Assembly (NCBI RefSeq): GCF_001045465.1
Contig: NZ_LFND01000007.1
Location: 372,001 to 436,000 of the forward strand
Length of the DNA: 64,000 nt
Reading direction: 5' to 3'
Origin: Chryseobacterium angstadtii
Lineage (GTDB): Bacteria > Bacteroidota > Bacteroidia > Flavobacteriales > Weeksellaceae
The translations under genes were made by a program, and so were the position numbers. Positions 44,755 through 55,242 of this stretch are shown here, piece after piece (position 1 is the first letter of the stretch; each line of letters opens with the position of its first letter). Below the pieces are notes generated by a model. That model was not told the origin of the DNA. It worked only from the letters and a program-made list of their open reading frames with translations, and ran no database searches.

Positions 44755-46515
44755 ATGAATATTAAAGATAGTATAGAGAAGAAACTTTCAGAGGTTATTT
44801 TAAACATATTTCAGTTAAAAGACATCAATCTGGAAGTTCAGGAAAATAAAACGGAGTTTGAAGGCGATTTTACCATTGTTACATTTCCATTGGTAAAACA
44901 ACTGAAGAAAAATCCGGAAACTATTGGCGTGGAATTAGGGGGAGCTTTAACAGAACAGTTTGAAATGTTTGAAAGCTTCAATGTAGTAAAAGGCTTCCTG
45001 AATGTTAAAGTAAAAAATCAGCTGTTTGTGGATAACTTCATATCCGTGAGCAACGATTTTGACAACATTGAAAAGAAGAATGCCACAGTAATGGTGGAAT
45101 ATTCTTCACCCAATACAAACAAGCCACTTCACTTAGGACATGTTAGAAATAATTTGTTAGGATTTTCTGTAGCACAAATCTTGAAGGAAGCAGGTTATGA
45201 TGTGATTAAAACCCAGGTAATTAACGACAGAGGAATCCATATCTGTAAATCTATGTTGGCCTGGGAAAAATTCGGACATGGAGAAACACCGGATACAACC
45301 AATACAAAAGGAGATAAGTTTGTAGGGAATTACTATGTGGAATTCGATAAAAACTACAAAAAAGAAATTGCAGAACTTGTAGCCCAGGGTGTAGAAGAGG
45401 AACAGGCTAAAAAAGAGGCTCCATTGATTAAAGAAGCTCAGAAAATGCTTTTAGACTGGGAAAACGGTGAAAAGAAAGTAAGAGATCTTTGGAACGAAAT
45501 GAACTCATGGGTTTACGAAGGTTTCAATAAAACATACCAAAGACTGGGAGTAGATTTTGATCAGGTGCAGTACGAAAGCAATACCTATATTCTTGGAAAA
45601 GATTTGATCCAGGAAGGACTTGACAAAGGTATTCTTTACCAGAAAGAAGACGGTTCTGTTTGGTGCGACCTTACAGATGAAGGACTGGATCAGAAACTTC
45701 TGCTTCGTTCAGACGGAACTTCGGTGTATATGACGCAGGATTTAGGGACCGCTGTGGAGCGTTTCAAACAAAATAATATTCAGAAATTAATTTATACCGT
45801 AGGAAACGAACAGGATTATCATTTCCAGGTTTTATTTAAAATTCTGAAAAAATTAGGCTATTCTTGGGCAGATCAATTGTTCCACCTTTCATATGGAATG
45901 GTAGAACTTCCAAACGGAAAAATGAAATCCCGTGAAGGAACCGTTGTAGATGCTGATGATCTGATGCAGGAAATGCACGATATTGCCAAGTCTAAATCTG
46001 AGGAATTAGGGAAGCTGGAAAACTTTACTGAAGAGGAAAAGAATACCAATTATGAAAGCGTAGGAATGGGAGCATTGAAATATTTTATGCTGAAAGTGGA
46101 TCCAAAGAAAAAGATGCTCTTTAATCCTGAAGAAAGTATTGATTTTAATGGAAATACAGGTCCTTTCATTCAATATACATTTGCACGTATTCAATCCTTA
46201 CTGGCTAAAGCCAATTTCGAGCAAAAGGAAATTACAGAGATTGAATTAAGCCAATCTGAAAAAGACCTGATCATGCAGCTGGCAAATTTCAAAGCAGTAG
46301 TTGCAAGATCTGCGGAAGCATTGAGCCCTGCACTTGTTGCGAATTACGTGTATGACTTGGTTAAAACGTACAATTCTTTCTACCAGAGTAATCCTATCCT
46401 GAATCAGGAAGATAAAAATGTAACGCAATTCCGTTTGAATCTATCAGATATAACAGCAAAAACAATACAAAAATCATTAAAATTACTGGGAATAGGAACC
46501 GTAAACAGAATGTAA
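44755..46515 (+). CDS. argS: Arginyl-tRNA synthetase
   Basis: A 586-residue class I synthetase. It has the HIGH-type motif PLHLGHVRNN (near 123), GNEQDYHFQVLFKILKKLGY in the Rossmann core, a KMSKS-equivalent KMKSREG (near 389) and a C-terminal anticodon-binding helix bundle ending LGIGTVNRM. The N-terminal Add-1 domain is present. It charges tRNA-Arg in the cytosol. It is transcribed alone from a promoter right after the susCD terminator. Confidence 0.96.
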   Translation: MNIKDSIEKKLSEVILNIFQLKDINLEVQENKTEFEGDFTIVTFPLVKQLKKNPETIGVELGGALTEQFEMFESFNVVKGFLNVKVKNQLFVDNFISVSNDFDNIEKKNATVMVEYSSPNTNKPLHLGHVRNNLLGFSVAQILKEAGYDVIKTQVINDRGIHICKSMLAWEKFGHGETPDTTNTKGDKFVGNYYVEFDKNYKKEIAELVAQGVEEEQAKKEAPLIKEAQKMLLDWENGEKKVRDLWNEMNSWVYEGFNKTYQRLGVDFDQVQYESNTYILGKDLIQEGLDKGILYQKEDGSVWCDLTDEGLDQKLLLRSDGTSVYMTQDLGTAVERFKQNNIQKLIYTVGNEQDYHFQVLFKILKKLGYSWADQLFHLSYGMVELPNGKMKSREGTVVDADDLMQEMHDIAKSKSEELGKLENFTEEEKNTNYESVGMGALKYFMLKVDPKKKMLFNPEESIDFNGNTGPFIQYTFARIQSLLAKANFEQKEITEIELSQSEKDLIMQLANFKAVVARSAEALSPALVANYVYDLVKTYNSFYQSNPILNQEDKNVTQFRLNLSDITAKTIQKSLKLLGIGTVNRM

Positions 46516-46522
46516 AAAATGA

Positions 46523-46554
46523 AGCCTCCTGATATCTTGGGAGGCTATTTTTTT
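46523..46554 (+). terminator. Terminator after argS
   Basis: AGCCTCC and GGAGGCT pair around a TGATATCTTG loop, followed by a T run. Confidence 0.85.
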
Positions 46555-46613
46555 ATAATGTGAAATGTGAAATGTATTCATGATAAACAACCACCAATAT
46601 TACAGGACCTAAC

Positions 46614-46647
46614 AACCCGCACCTCACACCTCGTAACCCGCACCTCG
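46614..46647. repeat. CACCTCG-type intergenic repeat
   Basis: AACCCGCACCTC occurs twice within 34 bases, separated by ACACCTCGT. The reverse complement resembles the GAGGTACGGGATACGAG stretch at 60902-60919, so this is a dispersed degenerate repeat. Confidence 0.55.
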
Positions 46648-46652
46648 AAACT

Positions 46653-47573
46653 CTAACCCTCTCCCAACTTACTATCCCTGTACAGCTTCGCAGCACTCCA
46701 TTTCGCATGCTTGGAAAGAACAACTTTGTAGCCTTTTTTGTAATTGTACACTTTCGTAAATTCAGCTCCGAAAAAGATCAGCATACAGGAGTAATTAATC
46801 CACATCATAATTAAAATTACAGTTCCTGCTGTTCCAAAAGCTGAAGTAGGCTTGAAATTTCCAAAATACAGACTCAGTAAAAATTTCCCCAGAGTAAATA
46901 AAATAGTAGTCAGTAAAGCACCCTTCCATACAGGTTTCCAACTGATCTTTACATCAGGAAGCACTTTGAACATCAAGGCAAATAAAAGCATAACCAATCC
47001 AAAGCCGATTGCAAAATTCACAAACTCTACCAACATATACGTTTCAAGACCAAAATAACTCGTGATCCAGTTGTTGAATAAACTGATCATCGAAGATAAA
47101 ACCATCGTGATCATCAGTAAAAAACCAAGAATAAGAATCATTCCCAATGAATTGGCCCTGTCTAAAAGAAATTTCACTAAAGCCTTTTTAGGAGAAGCTT
47201 CCACGTCCCAAAGAGTATTTAAAGTATGCTGCAACTGGAAAAATAGGGTAGTAGAACCAAAAACCAGAGATCCTATTCCTACTATTTTCATAAAGATATT
47301 TTGCTTGTCAATGAGTGCACCGGCAATCATTCCCTCAATACTTTTAGCAACATCCTGGCCCATCAGACCACTGATCTGATTGCTGATTTCACCCCGGATC
47401 GCTTCTTCACCGAAGAAATTCCCCGCAATCCAGATAATAATAATCAATAATCCCGGAATAGAAAAGATCGCATAATACGCCAGACTCGCCGAATCTTTTG
47501 ATGCGGAAGAATTGTTCCATTCAGTGAAGGTATCTTTAAGAACTTCCCAGAAAAATTTTATATTGTTGATCAT
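46653..47573 (-). CDS. YihY/BrkB family inner-membrane protein
   Basis: A 306-residue protein with six predicted transmembrane helices between about 35 and 275 and conserved LAYYAIFSIPGLLIIII, WKGALLTTILFTLGKFLLSL and GTAGTVILIMMWINYSCMLI. These match the YihY/BrkB (UPF0761) family, which was misnamed ribonuclease BN in older databases. No enzyme activity is established. The C-terminus is basic and cytoplasmic. It is convergent with argS. Confidence 0.88.
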   Translation of the reverse strand: MINNIKFFWEVLKDTFTEWNNSSASKDSASLAYYAIFSIPGLLIIIIWIAGNFFGEEAIRGEISNQISGLMGQDVAKSIEGMIAGALIDKQNIFMKIVGIGSLVFGSTTLFFQLQHTLNTLWDVEASPKKALVKFLLDRANSLGMILILGFLLMITMVLSSMISLFNNWITSYFGLETYMLVEFVNFAIGFGLVMLLFALMFKVLPDVKISWKPVWKGALLTTILFTLGKFLLSLYFGNFKPTSAFGTAGTVILIMMWINYSCMLIFFGAEFTKVYNYKKGYKVVLSKHAKWSAAKLYRDSKLGEG

Positions 47574-47663
47574 AACGGATGTTTGCGTTTTATTTAAGTG
47601 AATATTTATTTCAATAATTTACACTGAAATTCCTACTGGAAATACGTACAGTTCATTAACCAT

Positions 47664-47705
47664 AATCATCTGTGCTCATGTGTGAAATCTGTGGTTAAAA
47701 AAATC
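47664..47705 (+). repeat. Dispersed intergenic repeat, copy 3
   Basis: ATCATCTGTGCTCATGTGTG followed by AAATCTGTGGTTAAAAAAA. It shares the GAAATCTGTGGT core with copies at 17581 and 17825. Confidence 0.6.
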
Positions 47706-47804
47706 CGCGTCATCACCAAAATCTGCGCGAGATAATATCAATTCAGCAATTCTTTTTTATCTAAATCTTCTTTTGTCTTGAAACAAAAGAAACATTTTAA
47801 CCCA

Positions 47805-50132
47805 TTAGAAAGGATATCCGATGGCTATATTTAAAATTAAATTATCTTTTCTCCAGCTTGAATCCCCAAAATTAATCCGGTCAAATGTCCATCGGTCTCC
47901 TTTTTCATAATAAGGAACCCTTAAAGGCATTGCCAGATCCAGTCTTAAAATCAGGATAGAAAAATCAAGTCTCAGACCTACTCCGGCTCCCACTGCAACC
48001 TCGCTTAAAAATTCTTTGGAAAATTGGGCTCCCGGTCTTTGCGCATCTTCATTAATCAGCCAGACATTTCCGGCATCTGCAAAGACGGCAACATTTAAAA
48101 ATTTATAGAGATTGGCGCGGTATTCGGCATTAAGTTCCAGTTTAATATCTCCGGACTGGTCAAAATAGTATCCGGATTTAATCGTTCTCGGATCAAAGCT
48201 TCCGGGGCCCAATGTTCTGGCACGGAATGCTCTGATACTGTTACTTCCTCCCGAAAAGAACTGCTTGGAGAAAGGAATATTTTCTGAATTACCGTAAGGA
48301 TAAGCTATTCCCGCTATAAATCGTGTGGCTAGAGATGTTTTTTCTGTAAACTTATGATAAAGCCTGAAATCATTTTCTATTTTAGCATATTGGCTGAAAG
48401 GGATTCCGAAAATCTTTTTCTCTTTTCCTTTTTCAACATTAGCTCCTGTTACCAGACCTGTAATATTTCCCGCTAAATCTAAAGTTCCCTTATAATAAAT
48501 TGTGGTTGGTTTAGACAGCATAGTATTCGTATAAGTATAAGAATACGTAGGTCCGAAAATAAGCTGTTTCTGAACCACTCTCTGCATAGCATCACTGTTG
48601 GCGGATATTGAATCATACAAAGCGGTAACTTTAGCCGGAGAGACTAATGTCACATCCAATACCTTCAGGTCATGCTCCTTTCTTACATTTTCCTTCCATA
48701 AATAACCAAATGATGCACTGAATGTATTAAGTGTATAATATTGGGTACGGTTCTGGAACTCAAATCCCACATTGATATTCGTTCTCGGTACAAAAGCACT
48801 TGAAGAATTAAAACGGAAAGGAGCCACAATTCTCGGTATCGAAAGCTGTACATTAGTTCCCGCTCGGAAAAGATTCTGAGCATTTTCCTGACCTCCCATC
48901 TGAAAATCAAATGCTCCGTAAACAGAAGCTTTAAACTGTTCAGCACCCTTGAAGAAATTTCTGTGGGTCCAGTTCAGATTCAATTCACTTCCCGCATAAT
49001 TCGCAGAGTTGGTTCGGCCTAATGCTTCCAGTCTCAGCGACTGAATTTGTCTCGGTGTCAGTAAATAATAAGTATCAAACTGATGCTTTAATGAATCCGA
49101 AACGATGAATTCGTTTTTTACAAATTTAAAAACCCCCAGACTGATTAGGCGGTTAAGCGTAAGATTGTGATTCGAACGGTTATAAAGATCTCCCTTTTTA
49201 AAATACAAAGCCCTGTCAAAAATCTTGGGTTTGAATTTATGTTGCGGATCAATGACGTAAATATCATCATAGGCATATTTAGACAGTGAATCCGGGTTCA
49301 TGGGAACACTGTATTTACCATTTTTTACATCCTGAATATTGTAATTGGGAAATACAATGACCTTGTCTATACTGAACTGTTGCGTGGCCAGATCTGGAGT
49401 GTCATCTTTTAATTTTACGTTCAGCTCCACCTGATGATTTTTGCTTACCGTACTGTCTGCCTGAACAATAATATTATCAGGACTGAAGTAGTAAAAACCT
49501 CTTTCTTTCAGCCCATTATCAATACGTTCTCTTTCGTTTTTAATCACATCAAGATCAAAAGGCCTCCCGGATTTAAGAAGAGTTTTAGGCGTTAAGTTTT
49601 GAATTTCTTTATTGATAAGCGAAGAATCCTGCTGAAACTTCACATTGTTGACTAAATATCTTGCACCCGGTTTTAAAGTATAAATGACCTGTGCCTTTTT
49701 ATTTCTGGAAACTGTATCGTAAGTGGCTTTGGCATTAAAATATCCTTTGTTTTCAGAATAGTTTTCAATGATTTTTCTGTTGAACTCACGGTCTACATCT
49801 CCTAATAACACAGGTTTTTCACCTACTTTATATTTTAGCCAGTAATTGAAGCCCTTGTCTTTTTTAGGCTCTTTGGCGATGTTGTAAAAATATAATTTCG
49901 GACGCAGACCTAAGATTGAAGAATTAGGTTTAGGAACCAGGTTTTCTTCCAAAGCAGTTTGGAGTTCCTTTTTTTCCTTTTTCGAAAGACTGTCGTTTTC
50001 AATCTTTACTTCCCCTCCGGTGTAAAGCATCTGGCCTTCTTTCAGAAATTTCGTATTGCTGCAGGAAAGAGTAGCTGCGGTAAGCCCCGAAGCGAACACA
50101 TATTTACAGTATATATTAAGTCTGCTTTTCAT
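47805..50132 (-). CDS. tamL: TamL, lipoprotein TamA-like BamA-family barrel
   Basis: A 775-residue protein. The N-terminus carries a lipobox TLSC (Cys about residue 24), unlike TamA of Proteobacteria. POTRA-like repeats follow (about 60-330, with KPGARYLVNNVKF and NERERIDNGLKERGFYYF). The C-terminal Omp85 barrel (about 370-775) includes FSKQFFSGGSNSIRAFRART, holding the conserved RAF of the family, and ends IAIGYPF. TamL is the Bacteroidota counterpart of TamA in outer-membrane assembly. Its ATG shares a base with the tamB stop (TAATG), which indicates translational coupling. Confidence 0.9.
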   Translation of the reverse strand: MKSRLNIYCKYVFASGLTAATLSCSNTKFLKEGQMLYTGGEVKIENDSLSKKEKKELQTALEENLVPKPNSSILGLRPKLYFYNIAKEPKKDKGFNYWLKYKVGEKPVLLGDVDREFNRKIIENYSENKGYFNAKATYDTVSRNKKAQVIYTLKPGARYLVNNVKFQQDSSLINKEIQNLTPKTLLKSGRPFDLDVIKNERERIDNGLKERGFYYFSPDNIIVQADSTVSKNHQVELNVKLKDDTPDLATQQFSIDKVIVFPNYNIQDVKNGKYSVPMNPDSLSKYAYDDIYVIDPQHKFKPKIFDRALYFKKGDLYNRSNHNLTLNRLISLGVFKFVKNEFIVSDSLKHQFDTYYLLTPRQIQSLRLEALGRTNSANYAGSELNLNWTHRNFFKGAEQFKASVYGAFDFQMGGQENAQNLFRAGTNVQLSIPRIVAPFRFNSSSAFVPRTNINVGFEFQNRTQYYTLNTFSASFGYLWKENVRKEHDLKVLDVTLVSPAKVTALYDSISANSDAMQRVVQKQLIFGPTYSYTYTNTMLSKPTTIYYKGTLDLAGNITGLVTGANVEKGKEKKIFGIPFSQYAKIENDFRLYHKFTEKTSLATRFIAGIAYPYGNSENIPFSKQFFSGGSNSIRAFRARTLGPGSFDPRTIKSGYYFDQSGDIKLELNAEYRANLYKFLNVAVFADAGNVWLINEDAQRPGAQFSKEFLSEVAVGAGVGLRLDFSILILRLDLAMPLRVPYYEKGDRWTFDRINFGDSSWRKDNLILNIAIGYPF

Positions 50133-53100
50133 TATTTAAATTCTACCACTTGGTTATTTTTGTTTTCTTTTTTGCGTTTTTCTTTCTTGGATTTTTGAAA
50201 AATCTCACGGAATTTATCATAGTCCAGAGTAATGATAAATCCAATCCCGGTCTCAATGATCTGCCCTTGAAGAGCAACCTGATATTCATCCTTACGGTAA
50301 GCCCTTACCATATATCTGCCGTCTCTTGACAGGCTGTAATCTACAGTGACATTTCCGGCAATATTGGTTGTGTTTTCATTTTGACGCGCTTCCCCTTCCA
50401 AAGCAAAATTACTTCCTACGGAAACTTTCAGACGGTCATTCAGCAGTTTTTTACTCACCCCTACATTCAGATCCGTTCTTGTATTTTTTTGCCCGGTTGA
50501 ATAATCTTCAGAAGAATCAAGCCCCAAATCTATATCAACCCCTTTGATTAAACCGGCAGCCAGGTTGTTCAGCTGTTGGGAAAGAATCTTGCTCACACTC
50601 TGTCTTGCCATAGTTTCAGCCGACATTCCCGCACCGGATTCAAACGGGTTTTCCCCAATAAAACGGTTCAGCAGCAGAAGAGCAAAAACCTGTTTATTCA
50701 TTTCCGATTCCTGAGTTCTCAGCTGGGAAAGCTTTTGATTCACAATATCGGTTACCGTAGAAGATACGGAATTGTTTTTCTCATCGGTAGTAATATCAAA
50801 ACTGATCTGTGGCTTTAGAAGCTCACCTTTCATTTTTAATAAAGTATTGAAAGGAATTCTCTGTTTAAACTGATTGAGCGTGCTGGAACCTGCTCCGTCA
50901 CTGCTTACCTGCTGTTCAACGAGATCAATAGGTGGAGCTTCCGTTTTATAAATGGCCGTAATATCCATGATGGCCGCCGTAGGTTCTCCGGTCCAGGTAA
51001 TGGTACTGCCTTTCTGAATATCAAATTTACGCTTCAGAACACTTACGGAAAGCTCATAAGATCCTTTTTCCACTTCATACACTCCTACAAGCGTTGTTTT
51101 TCCGGACGGATCGATGCCTCCGGTAAGTTCCGCTTCACCCTGAAGTTTTACAAAATCTCCGTTTGCTTTATCAATAACGATGGACATTTTTGCTTCCTTG
51201 CTTACCTCAATATTTACGCTTACATCCATTCCCTTGATACGGCTTTGTGCTTTCAGGGAATCCGCTTTAATAGTTTTATTCAGGACAACCTGATCCTGAT
51301 CAATAAATTCCACAATTCCGTCTCTTTCCTGTAGAGAAGGGCTGGATTGAGGAAGAACAAAGGTGAAATCGGTATCATCTGAAACAGCCAATCTGCCGTC
51401 AACTTTCGGAAGATCCAGGTTTCCGCGGATATGAAGTCCTGCATCAATAGCAAGAACCCCGTACATCATGGCATCATTGGATTTCTCCGAATTCACCACT
51501 TTGAAATCTTTGGCATTCACATCAAGATTAAATGCAAAATCCCTGTACGTCTGGGTAAGAACCTGACCATTGATCACAAGGGCGTTTCCGTCTTTGTCGT
51601 TGATTTTAAATCGGTTGAACTCGATCCCTCGACTGGTGAAATCAATTTCGTCATTCAGTTTTCTGAAATCACTCCCTGTTTTTGCTATTTCCAGTCCTGC
51701 ATCATTCAGTTTTACTTTACCTAAAATATTCGGTTTATCTGTATTTCCGGTAATCTTCAGATTTCCGGAGAGATAACCCTCCGTATTGGTGATGGCATTC
51801 ATCGAAAAGCCCTGAAGCGTCTTCATCTGCAGCTTATTGATCGCCATATTCAGATCAAATGTGCTTGACGAAGTATTATAATCTCCGAGGATTTTTACAT
51901 CATTATTGTTGCCGGAAAGGGCGACATCGGCATTTAAAATATTCGGTGATGTATTATTGACTTTAACGGCAAGATTTCCGGCCGGACTTCCATATACAAT
52001 CAGATCCGTGATATTCAGATCCGAAGTGAAAGTCATGTTTTTCGTGACATCCCGAAGCTGGGCAGTCCCGTTGATGGTTCCTCTTGCCAGAACCGTATCT
52101 TTCTTGATCAGTTCCGTAATGGTTTCAATTTTAAAATCTTTCAGTGAAACATTCAATGGGCTGGCCGGGTTTTCGGTCTCCGACTGAAGCGAAATTTCAC
52201 TTCCTCCATTGGTTAAGATAAACTGATCTGCTAAAATTCCTTTATTGCTGATCTGAATTTTATTGTTTTCAGCAACATTCCAATCCGAATAATTCAGTTT
52301 TAATCCGTTCGGATTTAGGGAAATTTCTGTAATATCATTCAGCGATTTTGCATTCCCCGCAATAAGGAACTGCGTCGCATCTTTGTCGTCTTTTGTGGTA
52401 ATATTATAATGAATCGTATTGTCTGCAACATCTCCGCTCACAGCGATTTTTTTCAGTGTGAAGCTGGAACTTTTTAAAGCTGCTGCATTAAGACTATATT
52501 GCAGCGCCTGGTTTTCATTGGTCACTTTTAAAGCTACATTTTCCAACGAATTTTCTCCATATAGCAATTGCGGAATCTGCCCGTCTATTTCAATTTTTTG
52601 AGAATCCGCATCATAATTTCCTGCTAAATTAATGGTTTCAAAAGTTTTCAGCTCTGGAACAAATTTTCTGATCAGATCATCATTTTTAATCTTGGCATTA
52701 AACGTAAAAAACTGTCCCGGATCAATTTTCTCACCTTTGGCAGGTTTCTGGAACTGGTAATACTGATTGATTGTCTGTGTTAATGCGCCAAAAATCTGAG
52801 TCAGTTTATATTTTCCTTTTAAAGAGACATCCGCAATCTGAGAATTGAAAATAATCTGTGTGGAATCCTGTGTAGAAGACGCTTTCAGATTCACTTCCTG
52901 TACCGGATAAACCTCTTTGGTATCCGAGAACGCGAAATTTTTAAGGTTTAAATAACCGTTCAGGGCATCCGGATCAAGGCTTGAAAAATCTCCGTCGATC
53001 TTTCCTGCGATAATCATTGGTTTTTCATAGAATCCAAGTTTATTCACATCAAGTTTGATCACCTCACCATTGATTTTTATGGTTGGATTTTTTTCGTTGT

Positions 53101-55168
53101 AAACTCCCGAAGCGATTAAATTCAGACTGGCATTCGGATCCTTTGAATTGAGAACGATGTTGTAAACACCCTTATTAATTGTACCCGTCAAATCCATATT
53201 CTGGTAACGGTATCCTTTATATACTGCGGACGCCACATGACCTTTCAGATCCGCTTTTGCATTTTTGAAATCAAAACTTTCGCCTTTTGCAGAAATCTGT
53301 GCGGTAATGGCCCCGATATCTTTATTTTTAATGATCTTTCCTACCTGGATGGCCTGTAGATTGGCTTTTACATCGTACAGCTCACGGTTTTTTCTGCTCA
53401 TGTCCACATCGGCTACAATGGCAGCATTTCCAAGAGTAGAGTACAGGTTAAGGTCCGTCTTTACCACTTTCGTAGTTCCCTTTGCACTTCCTTTGATACT
53501 GAAATGAGAAGGCAGGGAAATATTGGATGGAATGGTGTTTTTCGGAACCAGATTGTACACAGTTTTAGCTTCTGCCGAAAATTCTCCTATTCTCAGATCA
53601 TAATAAAGATTCTCAGGTTTCATTGCATTTTTGACTCTTCCGGATGCAGCTACTCTAAGCTGGTCCAGCCCTGAAACTTTAAGATCTTTGATCAACAAAT
53701 CGTTGACGATTCCCTGAACATTGGCATTAACATTCAGTATAGCATTCGGATATTTGTTGAATGGAGCTGTATTTCGCAAAGTAGGAACAATATTCAGGAT
53801 ATCTGCGAATCCAATTTTGGAATCTTTGATGTTGGCTGAAATTTTTACAGCACCCGGATTGGATGTCAGCTGATCAAGAGAGTCATAATTTAAAATCACT
53901 TCATCACGGATCAATGTTTTTGGAGTCTGAAGATAGAGATCTTTCAGGTAAGCCTGTTTTTCCGTATAGACAAAATCAGTATTGAATTTCTGGATATCCA
54001 GACCTCTTCCTTCCTGAATTTCTGCTGAATTTACCGTTCCGGCAAACGTATTATTCTCCATTTTGAAGCTTCTTACTTCCACGTTCATTTTAGAAAAATT
54101 CATGTGGTTGAAATCCATGCCTTGTTTCGTTGGGGCAATCGCCGTGTTGTTGTACACTGCTTTCACATCATTCAGAACCAGTTTTCCGAGAAGAACTTTC
54201 ATCGCTTTATCTTTGTCCGAAACCTTAGAAACTTCAGGTTCTTTTTGGTCTTTCGGATTCGCATTTTGAGCAGGAAGATAAAGGTTTGCATTGATATCTG
54301 CTCCTGAAAGGATGACATTGGAAATATTGTAGGAATTATTTTCAAGATCCAGTTTGTTCACCTTAGTACTTAGTTCTTTAAACAGAACTTTAGCAAACGT
54401 TTTGGTATTGTCGTCGCCGTAATCAATATTGAAATTCGTCAGTTTGATTCCTCTGAGGCCAATATTCATCGGCTTTTTATCGTTCAGTGAATCTACCTTT
54501 TTCTCTACTTTTTTAGAAACCTCTTCAATAAGGTCCTGTTTTAATTTCAATTTCAGTCCGTCGAGATTGATATCATTAACGGCATACGTATTTTTATTGA
54601 GATCAAAAGTTTTAACCCTTGTATCAAATGATTTGAAATAAAGTTGAATATCGTTTTTGGACTGTTGATCATTGAAGGTTACCCCAATATCCTTTAAATT
54701 GATTTTATCCAGAGAAATAATGAAAGGCTTCGAAGGACTTTCCTCCTTGTCACTGGTCGCAAAAGCATTAATGATATAATCGAAGTTGAAAGTTCCGTTC
54801 GGTTTCCGTACCACATTGGCGCGGGCACCTTCCAGATCTATAGACGTAATATCGGCAGTGGAACTGATGAGCTTCATCATATTGAGACCCACATCCAGCT
54901 TTTTAACAGCGAGAAGCGTGTCTACATCCTGACCTTTGAGATAAAGATTCTCCATCACAAGACTGTTGGGAAATCCTATATACACCCTTTGCAGGCTTAC
55001 TTTGGTCTTGATTTTTTTTTCAAGATATACAACCAGTTTGTCTTTGATGAAATTTTGAACGGCAGGAAGCCTCAGACTCAGTATCAGAAGGGTAAGAAAA
55101 ACCAATATTGAAATAAAGGTTATTACAATACGCCTTAAAAGTTTTCTTTTGTTGATTTTCAGTTTCAA
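50132..55168 (-). CDS. tamB: Translocation and assembly module protein TamB
   Basis: A 1678-residue protein with an N-terminal membrane anchor (about 13-30) and an AsmA-like start (RVYIGFPNSLVMENLYLKG). A very long beta-rich middle forms the lipid-conducting groove of TamB-type proteins, and the DUF490/TamB C-terminal domain (from about 1350) contains GVDIDLGLDSSEDYSTGQ and VGVSKKLLNDRLKVSVGSNF. It bridges inner and outer membranes and works with TamL. The start is TTG at 55168. No in-frame ATG is near, and a TATCTTTG box (55187-55194 on the minus strand) precedes it with a short leader. Confidence 0.92.
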   Translation of the reverse strand: MKLKINKRKLLRRIVITFISILVFLTLLILSLRLPAVQNFIKDKLVVYLEKKIKTKVSLQRVYIGFPNSLVMENLYLKGQDVDTLLAVKKLDVGLNMMKLISSTADITSIDLEGARANVVRKPNGTFNFDYIINAFATSDKEESPSKPFIISLDKINLKDIGVTFNDQQSKNDIQLYFKSFDTRVKTFDLNKNTYAVNDINLDGLKLKLKQDLIEEVSKKVEKKVDSLNDKKPMNIGLRGIKLTNFNIDYGDDNTKTFAKVLFKELSTKVNKLDLENNSYNISNVILSGADINANLYLPAQNANPKDQKEPEVSKVSDKDKAMKVLLGKLVLNDVKAVYNNTAIAPTKQGMDFNHMNFSKMNVEVRSFKMENNTFAGTVNSAEIQEGRGLDIQKFNTDFVYTEKQAYLKDLYLQTPKTLIRDEVILNYDSLDQLTSNPGAVKISANIKDSKIGFADILNIVPTLRNTAPFNKYPNAILNVNANVQGIVNDLLIKDLKVSGLDQLRVAASGRVKNAMKPENLYYDLRIGEFSAEAKTVYNLVPKNTIPSNISLPSHFSIKGSAKGTTKVVKTDLNLYSTLGNAAIVADVDMSRKNRELYDVKANLQAIQVGKIIKNKDIGAITAQISAKGESFDFKNAKADLKGHVASAVYKGYRYQNMDLTGTINKGVYNIVLNSKDPNASLNLIASGVYNEKNPTIKINGEVIKLDVNKLGFYEKPMIIAGKIDGDFSSLDPDALNGYLNLKNFAFSDTKEVYPVQEVNLKASSTQDSTQIIFNSQIADVSLKGKYKLTQIFGALTQTINQYYQFQKPAKGEKIDPGQFFTFNAKIKNDDLIRKFVPELKTFETINLAGNYDADSQKIEIDGQIPQLLYGENSLENVALKVTNENQALQYSLNAAALKSSSFTLKKIAVSGDVADNTIHYNITTKDDKDATQFLIAGNAKSLNDITEISLNPNGLKLNYSDWNVAENNKIQISNKGILADQFILTNGGSEISLQSETENPASPLNVSLKDFKIETITELIKKDTVLARGTINGTAQLRDVTKNMTFTSDLNITDLIVYGSPAGNLAVKVNNTSPNILNADVALSGNNNDVKILGDYNTSSSTFDLNMAINKLQMKTLQGFSMNAITNTEGYLSGNLKITGNTDKPNILGKVKLNDAGLEIAKTGSDFRKLNDEIDFTSRGIEFNRFKINDKDGNALVINGQVLTQTYRDFAFNLDVNAKDFKVVNSEKSNDAMMYGVLAIDAGLHIRGNLDLPKVDGRLAVSDDTDFTFVLPQSSPSLQERDGIVEFIDQDQVVLNKTIKADSLKAQSRIKGMDVSVNIEVSKEAKMSIVIDKANGDFVKLQGEAELTGGIDPSGKTTLVGVYEVEKGSYELSVSVLKRKFDIQKGSTITWTGEPTAAIMDITAIYKTEAPPIDLVEQQVSSDGAGSSTLNQFKQRIPFNTLLKMKGELLKPQISFDITTDEKNNSVSSTVTDIVNQKLSQLRTQESEMNKQVFALLLLNRFIGENPFESGAGMSAETMARQSVSKILSQQLNNLAAGLIKGVDIDLGLDSSEDYSTGQKNTRTDLNVGVSKKLLNDRLKVSVGSNFALEGEARQNENTTNIAGNVTVDYSLSRDGRYMVRAYRKDEYQVALQGQIIETGIGFIITLDYDKFREIFQKSKKEKRKKENKNNQVVEFK

Positions 55169-55186
55169 ATGCGATCAGGTTTGTAA

Positions 55187-55194
55187 CAAAGATA
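55187..55194 (-). promoter_or_regulatory. -7 box (TATCTTTG) of tamB
   Basis: The + strand CAAAGATA gives TATCTTTG on the minus strand, about 18 bases before the TTG start. Confidence 0.5.
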
Positions 55195-55242
55195 AGAATA
55201 CTATTTTATTAGCTCTTTGTTGTGGTATCCTATTGCAAGTGC

